A DNA stretch of 64,000 nucleotides, taken from Pseudobdellovibrionaceae bacterium. GTDB taxonomy: Bacteria; Bdellovibrionota; Bdellovibrionia; Bdellovibrionales; UBA1609. The notes beneath the pieces are model-generated. The model was not told the DNA's origin. It saw only the letters and a list, made by a program, of their open reading frames with translations, and ran no database searches. The stretch lies in assembly GCA_023898385.1 (NCBI GenBank), contig CP060220.1, positions 2,914,001 through 2,978,000 of the forward strand, given 5' to 3'. The position numbers and the translations under genes were made by a program. Numbering within the stretch: the stretch's first letter is position 1; each line of letters begins with the position of its first letter. This document shows positions 25,201 through 33,233 of this stretch, piece after piece.

Positions 25201-28200
25201 ATGAGCGGTCATTTAGTTTTTATCTTCATTCTTCTTTCATTTCTTGCTCCGACAGAGCTTCGAGCTGAACGAGTCAATTCGAGGGATACATTCACCATCG
25301 ACACACTCCCCCCGGGATCTGTCCCCGCTTGGTTTTACACCCAGGTTTCAGGGGGCACAGGCGGACCCTGGCCGCCAGATATTTTTAAGGCCGAGCCGAA
25401 CTTTCATGCGATTACTGGCTATCTTAGGGGCACAAGCACCATGGATTTAGCTGACACCGGGGTGTTTTTATTTAAAGAGTATTTTTCAGGGGTGAATGAG
25501 TATTTAAGTAGAAACGAAGACTACGCCTTAGCCAATTACACTAATTCTTATTATGAAATGACCGGGATGAAACGCACTTGGCAACCCGATCATTATTACG
25601 TAGATGGCTCAATTTTTGCGAAATGGGATGCCACTTTAAGAAGAAAAAGCGATGGCGCCATCCAGATCGGCCAATGGCGGCGAGGGCAGAGCACCTATCA
25701 TGGGCGTGCATGTCCTAAGGGGTACAAAGGAGTTATTCTGAGAAACATTGATGCTTCTACGGAATATTTTTGTGCTCCCAAGTCAGATGCGATGAACCCC
25801 GAACAAAATTACGGAGCTTCCTGCAATTCTGGCCCTACAAATCCAATCAATCTAAGTACGGGGAACAAGTATCAAGAAATCACCGTGATTTCTCCTAAAG
25901 GTAGTAGCCCTCTTTATTTTAAGTTTTACTACAACAGCCAAAGATCCGCCGCTGGAAAATGGACTCATAGTTTTTCTCGTCACTTGACTGACACTCTTGC
26001 TAGTTCTCTGGCACAGAACGCCAGTGCGGCCATATCTGGACGAGCCAGTGTAATTAGTATTTCCGCTGTCCGTGATGATGGCAGAACCCTTACATTTTGG
26101 AACACCATAGATTGGACCAATAAAAAAACAGAGCGGGATACCTGGTTTGGTTCGTCTACGAGTGCGGAGAGATTGCTGTCTGCCTACGATGATAGTGGCA
26201 ACCTAATTGGCCTATTGTTGGAAGACGAGGCCGGTAATAGAGAGAGCTATGATATCAATGGCCGCTTACTCAATATTGGTTATGATGACGGACGATTTGT
26301 TGAGGCGAGATACAATGCGCAAGGAAAATTAACAAGACTTATTGATGAATTTGGCAATACACTGAGAGTTTCTCGCAAGAAGTCTAATGGAAACATTCAA
26401 GCGGTCGTAGACCTCACTGGAAATCGTTTTCGTATCAAAGGAACTGGTAAAGATAATAGTTTTCGCTTGAAGGAAATAATATTTCCGGATGCCACGTTAG
26501 ACATTAAGTTTGATAATCCCACTACAAAACTGCTCTACGAAGACCAGCGTGACAATACATTGCTGACGGGCCTAGTTGACCCTGCCAACAATGTTGTCGG
26601 AAGCTGGGCTTATGATGACCAGGGCAGAGCTGTTTTAAGTGTAAAACAAAATGGATCACACGCCTATTCAGTGGCGTATAATCCAGATGGCTCGGCGACG
26701 GTTACGGACCCCTATGGCATCAGTAAAACGTTTAAATTCAAGAGTGTGTTGGGTATAAATCGCGTAGCCAGTATCAGCGGCGAATATTGCAATATTTGTA
26801 TCAACAGTGTTGCGAAAAAAGAATACAACGCTGCCGGAAACCTCGAGCGTGAAACAGACTTCCGTGGCAACGTCACCTACTACGAGTATAACGATAGAAA
26901 TCTTTTGACTCTCAAAGTAGAAGGCGAGGGGTCGGCTGATCCGCGCACGACAACTATCCAGTGGGAGCCGGATTTCAATAAGCCGGACAAGATTACAGTA
27001 GGTAGACTTACAACTGACTATGATTACAATAAAAAGCGGAAACTGATCAGGGTAACAAAAACTAGTAGCGATACTTCACTAGTCAGCAAGACCATCTATA
27101 AATATTATAGCAACAACAAATTGAAATCAGTAGACGGCCCCCGCAAATCTGTAGACGGCGTCAACGACGTTACTCTTTATCGGTGGGACTCGTTAGGCAA
27201 TTTAAGCAGCATTACCAATGCCTATGGCCACAAGACGACTTTTAAAGAGATCATTGGTAACAAGATCACAGAATATGCCAATGATCTGGATCCCTCTGAA
27301 TTAAGTCGCATAGTAGAAGTGACTTCGCCGAATGGCTCTATTCGTTATAAGTACTACGATCTTAAAAATCGCGAGGTGAGAAGTTCAATTGGTGATCGCA
27401 CGATCACTTATATATACAACGATATGGATCAACTTGTTGAAGAGATCGGTCCTAAATCAAATAGTAAGGGTGTAATGGGTAAAAAGATCTACACCTATGA
27501 TGCCAATGGAAATGTAGATTTAATAACAAATGAAATTGGAGAATCCATTAAGCACAAATACGATCAAATGAATAATCTTGAAACGGTTACTTATTTTGAT
27601 CGTTCTGGAACGGCTCGACGTCATGTTAATATGTATTATGACAATAACAATCGCTTGGCCGTGTCTGAAGCTGGAATGGGTCAGCAAATTAGAACAACAT
27701 ACAACCCTCAGGGTCTTGTTAAGACAATAAAAAATCCTAATGTCGACCTGTTGAACTTTGATTACGATAGTCTCAATCGCCGTAATTTGCTTGTAGATCC
27801 TGCCGGAGTGACCTCTACACTTGTGTACGACGAATTTGATAATGTAGAGCAGGTAACAGACCCGAAAGGCAATACCACCCATTATTCCTATAACGGACTT
27901 GGTTACTTAGTGGGAATTGAGAGTCCTGACTCTGGACCGACTAGTTTTGTGCCCGATGAAGCAGGTAACATTGTGAGCAAGACGGGTGCAAAGGGTGAGT
28001 TTTTCACTTATAGGTATGATGCTCTTAACAGAATAACGTCTGTAGAGGCTCCAAATCCAGCAGATAGTGTTTATTATGAATACGATCAATGTGCCAATGG
28101 GATTGGTTCATTGTGTAGCGTAAGACGAGATAAAACCTTACTGACTTATGCTTACAATAACTACGGTGAGGTTGTTGAAAGATCTCAAAGCTACGGTGAA

Positions 28201-29898
28201 ACTCCGGAAAACTCCACAGCAAAAGCTGTCTTAAATTACCAATACGATCAAATGGGTTTACTTGTTGGTATGGTTTATCCCAGCGGTATGGAAGTGAGCT
28301 ATCAGCGTAATCTTGCGGGGCAAATAAAAAAGATGGAGGCTCTTATTGATGGTCGATGGCTCACGCTTGCGCAAAACATTAATTATGCCCCAGAAGGCCC
28401 AATTAAATCGTTGAAGCGAGGGTCGAGATTGGAGTCAGTCAAAACAGAATTGGACGCTGACTATAGAGTATTAAGAATCTTAAGTGACAATTTAGATCTT
28501 AATTATGAATATTGGGCCGGAACAGACCGGGTTAAAAGTGTTGAGAGTCGTGCCAATGGGTCATTCTCCGCGCTGACTCAATATTACTATGATTCGTTTG
28601 GTCGCTTAGAATCTTTTGAAGAGTCAGGCAAAGTGACCAGCTGGACGTTTGATGCCAATGGCAACCGCATAGAGACTAAAACCGATGAGGAGTTGGTAAA
28701 GAAATATGCAATCGCCCCAAATAGCAATCAGCTGCAATCAGTGACTGACGTTCTGAAATCCTCAACGTCGACTGTTGAAAACAATCAATTTGGCAATGCT
28801 ACTGTTTTTGGTGGGATAGCTTTTGACTATACTTCTGACAACCTAGTGGATCAGACATCAAATGGGATGCAATATATTTACAATGGAATGGGCCTAAGAA
28901 TGGGCCATCGCAGATTTCTACAACACGACAGTGATACTCAGTTTTTCTTTTTTGACGACACGAGACTGTTAAGTGAATATGACTTCACAGGTAAATCGCA
29001 AAAAGAATACATCTATTTGAACGATAGGCTGTTTGCGGTTGTTGATTCGCGTGACGGCGCAGCTTCGAGCACCTCAGCGGGTGGCGGAAGTGGTAGCTCA
29101 GTATCTAAACCAACGCTCTTTTATGTCAATATCGATGCATTAGGCACTCCCAAAAGTGTCGAAGCTGAAGGCGGAAAAGTTGTTTGGCAAGCGCAGTACA
29201 GTCCTTTTGGTCTTGCTACCGTAAACGACAATCCCGATGGTGATAGCCAAACATTTACTTTATCCCACCGCTTCCCGGGGCAGTATTACGACGACAGCAC
29301 GGGGCTTCATTACAATATCAATCGTGATTATGATCCACATTCGGGCCGCTATTTACAGACCGACCCCATTGGTTTGGTGTCAGGATTTAACACTTATCTT
29401 TACACGAGCCATGATCCTATTAACAATGTGGACAAAAATGGACTGTTCGCACCTGCTGTATTTTTTGGTGCAAGAATAGCATATAAGATGTTCCTCTCGT
29501 CGGTAGGTGTTTTAGGCGCAAGAGAAGTTGCCAAGAATGCTTTCGAGAATGGCGCCATAACGGTCCCCTCTAATACTTTGCCAGAGAATACTGCTGAGGA
29601 AGGTGAGAAAACGGGCGAACTCATGCCAAGGGACCAGTGCAAGACAGGAGATCCGGACGACTGTGAAAAATTGGTGAGGGATTGGCTGGAGGAGACTTAT
29701 AACTACTATAATTACTTGTACAAAACGGGCTTTCTTACCAGCGAGGAATTTCAGGAGGCCCAGTATGCTGCAGCTAGAGAGGCAAAACTTAAGCTTTTTA
29801 GATGCCAAAACAACGTGATGAAGCCCGATGAGTTTAAAGTGCCACAACCCCTGCCTGGATTTACTCCACCTCGCCGTGGCCCCCTTGGAAATTTTTAA
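25201..29898 (+). CDS. Large secreted RHS/YD-repeat protein with variable C-terminal tip
   Basis: A 1565-residue polymorphic-toxin-like protein. The start at 25201 is set by GGAAGGT just upstream. The signal peptide (LVFIFILLSFLAPTELRA) indicates Sec export. A DUF6531-like block (NPINLSTGNKYQ) begins near residue 213. Dozens of YD repeats follow (for example YDYNKKRKLI, YDANGNVDLI, YEYDQ). The RHS core end is at about 1360-1395 (GQYYDDSTGLHYNINRDYDP, then SGRYLQTDPIGL). The roughly 150-residue tip after DKNGL is Cys-poor, helical and not recognised. It contains a Glu-rich stretch and ends in Pro-rich PLPGFTPPRRG. RHS shells normally encapsulate such a tip as a toxin. No immunity gene is evident behind it. 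Confidence 0.93.
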   Translation: MSGHLVFIFILLSFLAPTELRAERVNSRDTFTIDTLPPGSVPAWFYTQVSGGTGGPWPPDIFKAEPNFHAITGYLRGTSTMDLADTGVFLFKEYFSGVNEYLSRNEDYALANYTNSYYEMTGMKRTWQPDHYYVDGSIFAKWDATLRRKSDGAIQIGQWRRGQSTYHGRACPKGYKGVILRNIDASTEYFCAPKSDAMNPEQNYGASCNSGPTNPINLSTGNKYQEITVISPKGSSPLYFKFYYNSQRSAAGKWTHSFSRHLTDTLASSLAQNASAAISGRASVISISAVRDDGRTLTFWNTIDWTNKKTERDTWFGSSTSAERLLSAYDDSGNLIGLLLEDEAGNRESYDINGRLLNIGYDDGRFVEARYNAQGKLTRLIDEFGNTLRVSRKKSNGNIQAVVDLTGNRFRIKGTGKDNSFRLKEIIFPDATLDIKFDNPTTKLLYEDQRDNTLLTGLVDPANNVVGSWAYDDQGRAVLSVKQNGSHAYSVAYNPDGSATVTDPYGISKTFKFKSVLGINRVASISGEYCNICINSVAKKEYNAAGNLERETDFRGNVTYYEYNDRNLLTLKVEGEGSADPRTTTIQWEPDFNKPDKITVGRLTTDYDYNKKRKLIRVTKTSSDTSLVSKTIYKYYSNNKLKSVDGPRKSVDGVNDVTLYRWDSLGNLSSITNAYGHKTTFKEIIGNKITEYANDLDPSELSRIVEVTSPNGSIRYKYYDLKNREVRSSIGDRTITYIYNDMDQLVEEIGPKSNSKGVMGKKIYTYDANGNVDLITNEIGESIKHKYDQMNNLETVTYFDRSGTARRHVNMYYDNNNRLAVSEAGMGQQIRTTYNPQGLVKTIKNPNVDLLNFDYDSLNRRNLLVDPAGVTSTLVYDEFDNVEQVTDPKGNTTHYSYNGLGYLVGIESPDSGPTSFVPDEAGNIVSKTGAKGEFFTYRYDALNRITSVEAPNPADSVYYEYDQCANGIGSLCSVRRDKTLLTYAYNNYGEVVERSQSYGETPENSTAKAVLNYQYDQMGLLVGMVYPSGMEVSYQRNLAGQIKKMEALIDGRWLTLAQNINYAPEGPIKSLKRGSRLESVKTELDADYRVLRILSDNLDLNYEYWAGTDRVKSVESRANGSFSALTQYYYDSFGRLESFEESGKVTSWTFDANGNRIETKTDEELVKKYAIAPNSNQLQSVTDVLKSSTSTVENNQFGNATVFGGIAFDYTSDNLVDQTSNGMQYIYNGMGLRMGHRRFLQHDSDTQFFFFDDTRLLSEYDFTGKSQKEYIYLNDRLFAVVDSRDGAASSTSAGGGSGSSVSKPTLFYVNIDALGTPKSVEAEGGKVVWQAQYSPFGLATVNDNPDGDSQTFTLSHRFPGQYYDDSTGLHYNINRDYDPHSGRYLQTDPIGLVSGFNTYLYTSHDPINNVDKNGLFAPAVFFGARIAYKMFLSSVGVLGAREVAKNAFENGAITVPSNTLPENTAEEGEKTGELMPRDQCKTGDPDDCEKLVRDWLEETYNYYNYLYKTGFLTSEEFQEAQYAAAREAKLKLFRCQNNVMKPDEFKVPQPLPGFTPPRRGPLGNF

Positions 29899-29917
29899 AA
29901 TTTGAGTCGAAATCTAT

Positions 29918-29943
29918 TCGGATATCTCAAATGAGATATCCGA
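29918..29943. terminator. Perfect 12-bp inverted repeat behind the RHS gene
   Basis: The arms TCGGATATCTCA and TGAGATATCCGA are separated by AA. They lie 20 bases after the RHS stop codon. The stem would be stable, but no U run follows on the plus strand, so a terminator role is uncertain. Confidence 0.5.
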
Positions 29944-29946
29944 AGA

Positions 29947-30147
29947 AAAAGCCTCCGGCTCGATCCAGATGACACACCCATTTACACACCCAGCCAGGTG
30001 GGTACGTCATCTGATTGGACCGACATTTCAGTGGGAGGTTCCAGCGTTTGCGGAATCAATAACGGCGACACACTTTGTTGGGGGCAAAATATGTTAGGTT
30101 TTATTCCCACAACGGCGGCGCCATTTTTGATTTTAGAATTTCAGTAA
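29947..30147 (+). pseudogene. Relic of an RCC1-repeat protein (3' fragment)
   Basis: Read in one frame, this stretch gives TPSQVGTSSDWTDISVG, then GSSVCGINNGDTLCWGQN and a short tail to TAA at 30145. This is the RCC1-type repeat (PxQVGxxxxW...vxxGxxhxCgi...GxLxCWGxN), complete for one repeat. There is no start codon with a ribosome site, and a stop lies just upstream at 29932 in the same frame. It is therefore the leftover end of a larger gene, probably lost when the RHS or neighbouring sequence changed. About 70 bases with no visible feature separate it from the toxin gene. Confidence 0.65.
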
Positions 30148-30214
30148 GACAATAGATCAAGCGATGCACGGTAGAGTCTTGCCTGGCTGTTGAAGGCTTC
30201 GGCGTTTGCAAAAA

Positions 30215-30493
30215 TTAAGTTTTCTTAAGGAATCGTCCGGGTCCCAAAACAGCAATAATCAATATTCTTTTGGTTCTAAGTTGATAAATCAGTCGATAAC
30301 CATCATACACAATCTGTCGAAAGATCGGATTCTCTTCTACTATGCTTCCTGATTCGGGAAAACGAGTTAGTCTTTCAACAGAATCAATTAACTCATCTAC
30401 AAAGGTAATGGCTCTTGGCGGATTGTCTTCAGCAATGAAGTCACCTATGGACTCAATATCCTTTAAGGCTTGAGGGGACCAAACTATTTCCAC
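30215..30493 (-). CDS. ParE/RelE-superfamily toxin of a toxin-antitoxin pair
   Basis: A protein of 92 residues with the ParE fold pattern: VWSPQALKDIESIGDFIAED at the start, RAITFVDELIDSVERLTRFPESG in the middle, then REIVYDGYRLIYQL-like strand FRQIVYDGYRLIYQLR and a final IIAVLGPGRFL. ParE homologues poison gyrase and RelE homologues cut mRNA; the sequence fits ParE better. The GTG start lies inside the last codons of the antitoxin gene (10-nt overlap), so it is made only with the antitoxin. Confidence 0.88.
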   Translation of the reverse strand: MEIVWSPQALKDIESIGDFIAEDNPPRAITFVDELIDSVERLTRFPESGSIVEENPIFRQIVYDGYRLIYQLRTKRILIIAVLGPGRFLKKT

Positions 30494-30756
30494 TTTTTCT
30501 TCATGGCCTTTAATTTTTTGATTGCAGACTTGTGCTCAATACCTTCGCCTGATTCAATTTGTGAAAGACCAATAGCCATTTTCTTAAGAGCGTCTTTTTC
30601 ATCAAGCATTTTATCATAAGCCGCTTTTGAAAGAAGCACCACAGGTTCGCCTTGCTTGTGGGTTATGACCTGGGTTTTTCCGGAGGAAACTTCCTTCAGA
30701 GTTTCATAAAGGTCACTTCTTAAGGAAGTGGCAGATTTCACTTTTGGGGTTCCCAT
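30484..30756 (-). CDS. Phd/YefM-type antitoxin
   Basis: A protein of 90 residues. The start ATG at 30756 has GGAGGT four bases upstream; the GTG 12 bases before is part of that site. The N-terminal DNA-binding Phd/YefM fold is seen in VKSATSLRSDLYETLKEV followed by VITHKQGEPVVLLSKAAYDKM. The basic, disordered C-terminus (IKKLKAMKKKWK) would wrap the toxin. It probably represses its own promoter through the palindrome at 30777. Confidence 0.88.
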   Translation of the reverse strand: MGTPKVKSATSLRSDLYETLKEVSSGKTQVITHKQGEPVVLLSKAAYDKMLDEKDALKKMAIGLSQIESGEGIEHKSAIKKLKAMKKKWK

Positions 30757-30773
30757 AAATACCTCCACCTCAA

Positions 30774-30802
30774 AGCGTACGTTATTACGTACATATTGTC
30801 AA
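30774..30802 (-). promoter_or_regulatory. Toxin-antitoxin promoter with overlapping operator palindrome
   Basis: On the minus strand, TTGACA (30802-30797) and TACGCT (30779-30774) are 17 bases apart. Between and over the -10 lies the perfect inverted repeat GTACGT-TATT-ACGTAC (30777-30792). It is well placed for autorepression by the Phd-type antitoxin. Confidence 0.6.
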
Positions 30803-31008
30803 GGATACGTTTTTAAGCCGAACTTCTCTTCAAATTCAATCATTTCGATAACGAGGTAATAGGTCCTCAAATTGAGGTGTTTCGCCCCTATTAACCAATA
30901 AATAAATGTCACCAAGGAGCAACGGCTCCGCGCCCCGCCCTTTGTCTAGCCCAGTTGTTTCATACTGATACGACTAAAGTTTTAGGGCCATTCGTCCGAT
31001 AGAAAAGA

Positions 31009-31530
31009 ATGATTAAGGCAAATCTTAACATTCTTTCTAAAATTCGAGTGAGTATCTTTTCGATCACCACGTTTTTGGTCGTGATTATGGGAGCGCTGGT
31101 CTACTTTTCTCTTGTGTCGCCTCCGCCCATAGTCATAGGTACTGCGCTTGATTCAACACGTTCGCCGGCTTCGATTGTTTCTCCTTCTGCGGGTCCGATC
31201 AGCGAGGCTGTTTCTGACGAGGTGATGCCCACAATCAACTTGGGTTGCCTAGACCGTGGCCATATTAAACCCATTGATTCAAAGGCTTCTTACGTGCGTG
31301 TCACCGGAAAATTCTGCAACTCTAGAAAATCGCCAACGGACACTTTGGTGGTGAAAAATTCAAAATCTAAATTTGTGGCATCAGTATTTCTAGTGGACGG
31401 CCGTGAATTTACAACGGACTACATTAACCTCTTGCCGGGGCAAAATGAGATATTTGTGCAATTTGGCGAAGGTGATAGCCAATCCGAACATCAATTTCTA
31501 GTGAATCAATTGGCAAAAGCCGCCAACTAA
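31009..31530 (+). CDS. Single-pass membrane protein of unknown function
   Basis: A protein of 173 residues that I do not recognise. One membrane helix (about 16-38, FSITTFLVVIMGALVYFSLV) is followed by a Ser/Pro-rich linker. A small beta-rich domain then spans about 80-165, including a Cys pair (LGCLDRGH and GKFCNSRK). That domain resembles an Ig-like fold (VRVTGKFC, TLVVKNSK, LLPGQNEIFVQFGE). Its end overlaps the stop of the divergent-strand neighbour by four bases. Confidence 0.6.
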   Translation: MIKANLNILSKIRVSIFSITTFLVVIMGALVYFSLVSPPPIVIGTALDSTRSPASIVSPSAGPISEAVSDEVMPTINLGCLDRGHIKPIDSKASYVRVTGKFCNSRKSPTDTLVVKNSKSKFVASVFLVDGREFTTDYINLLPGQNEIFVQFGEGDSQSEHQFLVNQLAKAAN

Positions 31531-32159
31531 TCTTTTACATCTTCCGATTTTTCTACTGGCTTAACTTCGGTTCGCTTTAAAATAGCTTCCGCCACTGCCT
31601 GTAAATTATATTTTTTGTACATACTTCGCCGAAGGGCTTTGTTTACTTCTTTGCTGACCTCTAGGTCCGATTCTTTGATTTTTTCATAGAGGGCCCTAAT
31701 TTCAGACTTATGGGCCTCGGGTTGCATTTCACCCATAAAATTTTCTAAAAGTACGTAGTAGGTGACTTGTTGATCCACGCTGCCCACTTTATTTTTAATT
31801 CCATAGATGGCTTCATTCACCACACTGGCCAAAGTGTCTTCAAAGGCTTTATAGCGACTCAACTCAATTTGTACTGTGGGAAAAATTTTTGACACCAATT
31901 TGTCATTGGCCGTGTCTGGCCGAGACAAAACCAACTTAAGAGCCTCTCGCAGCAGCTCCACAGCCTTTGCTTCACCTTCTGTCCCAGAGGAGGCGCTCAG
32001 CTTTTTAGCCTGCGACATCTTGGCGTTCACCGCCTCAGTCATGTCATCGAGGTCTTTGCCGCGCAGCTGACTATGTGTGTAAATCTCGGCCTGGGCGGTG
32101 GTTAACGTTAAAGCCAATACCATTGTGATAAAAAAGAAACCCAACTTAAGTTTTTTCAT
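31527..32159 (-). CDS. Exported helical protein of unknown function
   Basis: A protein of 210 residues. The signal peptide MKKLKLGFFFITMVLALTLT ends at AQA. The mature part is almost all helix and rich in Lys, Glu and Ala, with no Cys. It contains SRPDTANDKLVSKIFPTVQI and NKVGSVDQQVTYYVLLENF. I know no family for it. It is divergent from the DsbA-like lipoprotein gene and converges on the preceding plus-strand gene, overlapping its stop by four bases. Confidence 0.6.
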   Translation of the reverse strand: MKKLKLGFFFITMVLALTLTTAQAEIYTHSQLRGKDLDDMTEAVNAKMSQAKKLSASSGTEGEAKAVELLREALKLVLSRPDTANDKLVSKIFPTVQIELSRYKAFEDTLASVVNEAIYGIKNKVGSVDQQVTYYVLLENFMGEMQPEAHKSEIRALYEKIKESDLEVSKEVNKALRRSMYKKYNLQAVAEAILKRTEVKPVEKSEDVKD

Positions 32160-32268
32160 GCTTCTAAGTATGATACGTGACCCGCCGCATACACAATTTG
32201 TGTTTTCCTCTTATGGACGTCTGTGTCAATATAGTAGAAATTTTTTGCCTCACACAGGAGAGACAATA

Positions 32269-33021
32269 GTGAAGTTAAAAGTGCAATTTGGAATTCTTAG
32301 CTCGTTGGTTGTTTTTATGGCGGCATGTAGCCCCACGGCGTCGCAGCTGCAAAAAACATTAGAAGAACACCCTGAGGTTTTGCTTGAAACCATTAAAAAG
32401 CATCCAAAGAAATTTATGGATACGCTTTATCAAGCACAAGAATTGGCTCAGAAAAAAGCTCAAGACGATCAGCTGGAAGAAGAGTTCAAGAGCCCGAAAA
32501 CCCCTGAGATCCAAGACAATCGGGTGATTTTTGGCAACAAAAATGCTCCAGTTACGATTGTTGAATACTCTGACTTTCAATGCCCGTACTGTTCAAAGGC
32601 CCATGACACAATGAAGGGTTTGCAAGAAAAGTACGGCGAGAAGGTCCGCATCGTTTACAAACACTTACCATTTAAGTCTTTAGCAGAGCCCGCCGCTCGA
32701 TATTACGAAGCCATTGGAATGCAAGACCCAGCTAAGGCTGAAAAGTTCCACGACACACTTTACGAAAATCAGAAAAAAATCCATGACGAGGGTGAAGACT
32801 ATCTTAAACAAGTGGCGAAAGAGGTCGGAGCTGATCTTAAACAGGTGTTAAAAGATATGAGTTCAGAAACCGTGAACAAAATCTTAAAGGCCGACTTCGA
32901 AGAAGCCCAAAAGTTTGGATTTCGCGGAACACCAGGGTTTCTTGTGAACGGTGTGGCTGTGAATGGTGCCTACCCACAAGAGCATTTCGAAACGATTATC
33001 GATCGTCACTTAAATAAATAA
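32269..33021 (+). CDS. DsbA-like thioredoxin-fold lipoprotein
   Basis: A protein of 250 residues. The GTG start at 32269 follows AGGAGA; the much longer upstream frame runs through the divergent neighbour and is rejected. The signal ends in a lipobox (VVFMAAC). A helical spacer comes next, then a Thioredoxin_4/DsbA-type domain. It has the redox motif in SDFQCPYCSKAHD (CPYC) and the cis-Pro loop in RGTPGFLVNG. It is therefore likely to make or shuffle disulfides in the periplasm. The ancestral neighbour downstream was probably sfsA, judged by the sfsA tail remnant at 33047. Confidence 0.88.
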   Translation: MKLKVQFGILSSLVVFMAACSPTASQLQKTLEEHPEVLLETIKKHPKKFMDTLYQAQELAQKKAQDDQLEEEFKSPKTPEIQDNRVIFGNKNAPVTIVEYSDFQCPYCSKAHDTMKGLQEKYGEKVRIVYKHLPFKSLAEPAARYYEAIGMQDPAKAEKFHDTLYENQKKIHDEGEDYLKQVAKEVGADLKQVLKDMSSETVNKILKADFEEAQKFGFRGTPGFLVNGVAVNGAYPQEHFETIIDRHLNK

Positions 33022-33046
33022 CGGTCGACTTCAGTTTTTCGGAACA

Positions 33047-33103
33047 TCAAAAATCGAAAAGCAGGGGAGAATGAGTATTCAATCGAATGCCGTCTCCCTG
33101 AAA
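33047..33103 (-). pseudogene. Remnant of the original sfsA 3' end (contains att-like repeat copy 1)
   Basis: On the minus strand this encodes FQGDGIRLNTHSPL, identical to the end of SfsA, and then continues in frame LFDF and stop (33047-33049). The intact sfsA at 39177 ends PCEF instead. It looks like the displaced authentic tail of the gene. Confidence 0.75.
33061..33103. repeat. 43-bp direct repeat, copy 1 (identical to 39191-39233)
   Basis: It begins GCAGGGGAGAATGAG and ends CTCCCTGAAA. All 43 bases match copy 2 in the same orientation; the next base differs and three more match. The pair bounds 6.1 kb and behaves like an attL/attR pair. Confidence 0.9.
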
Positions 33104-33205
33104 ATCCTAATGGTAAACCAGGGCAATCACATTGATGTCGTTGGTTTGACATTCTATTAACTTAGACCAGAACAACCACCTCGCTTTTTAGCAAAGGTTG
33201 ACTAG

Positions 33206-33232
33206 TAGCCATTTTACGCCGTGAAATGGCTA
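33206..33232 (+). promoter_or_regulatory. Hairpin directly before the ATPase start codon
   Basis: The arms TAGCCATTT / AAATGGCTA with a nine-base loop end one base before the ATG at 33234. No ribosome site is seen. The stem would occupy the translation start region and may limit expression. Confidence 0.45.
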
Positions 33233-33233
33233 C

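Noticed and set aside
32098..32268. N-terminal extension of the DsbA-like lipoprotein
   Set aside because: It crosses the divergent promoter region; GTG 32269 with AGGAGA gives a proper lipoprotein signal.
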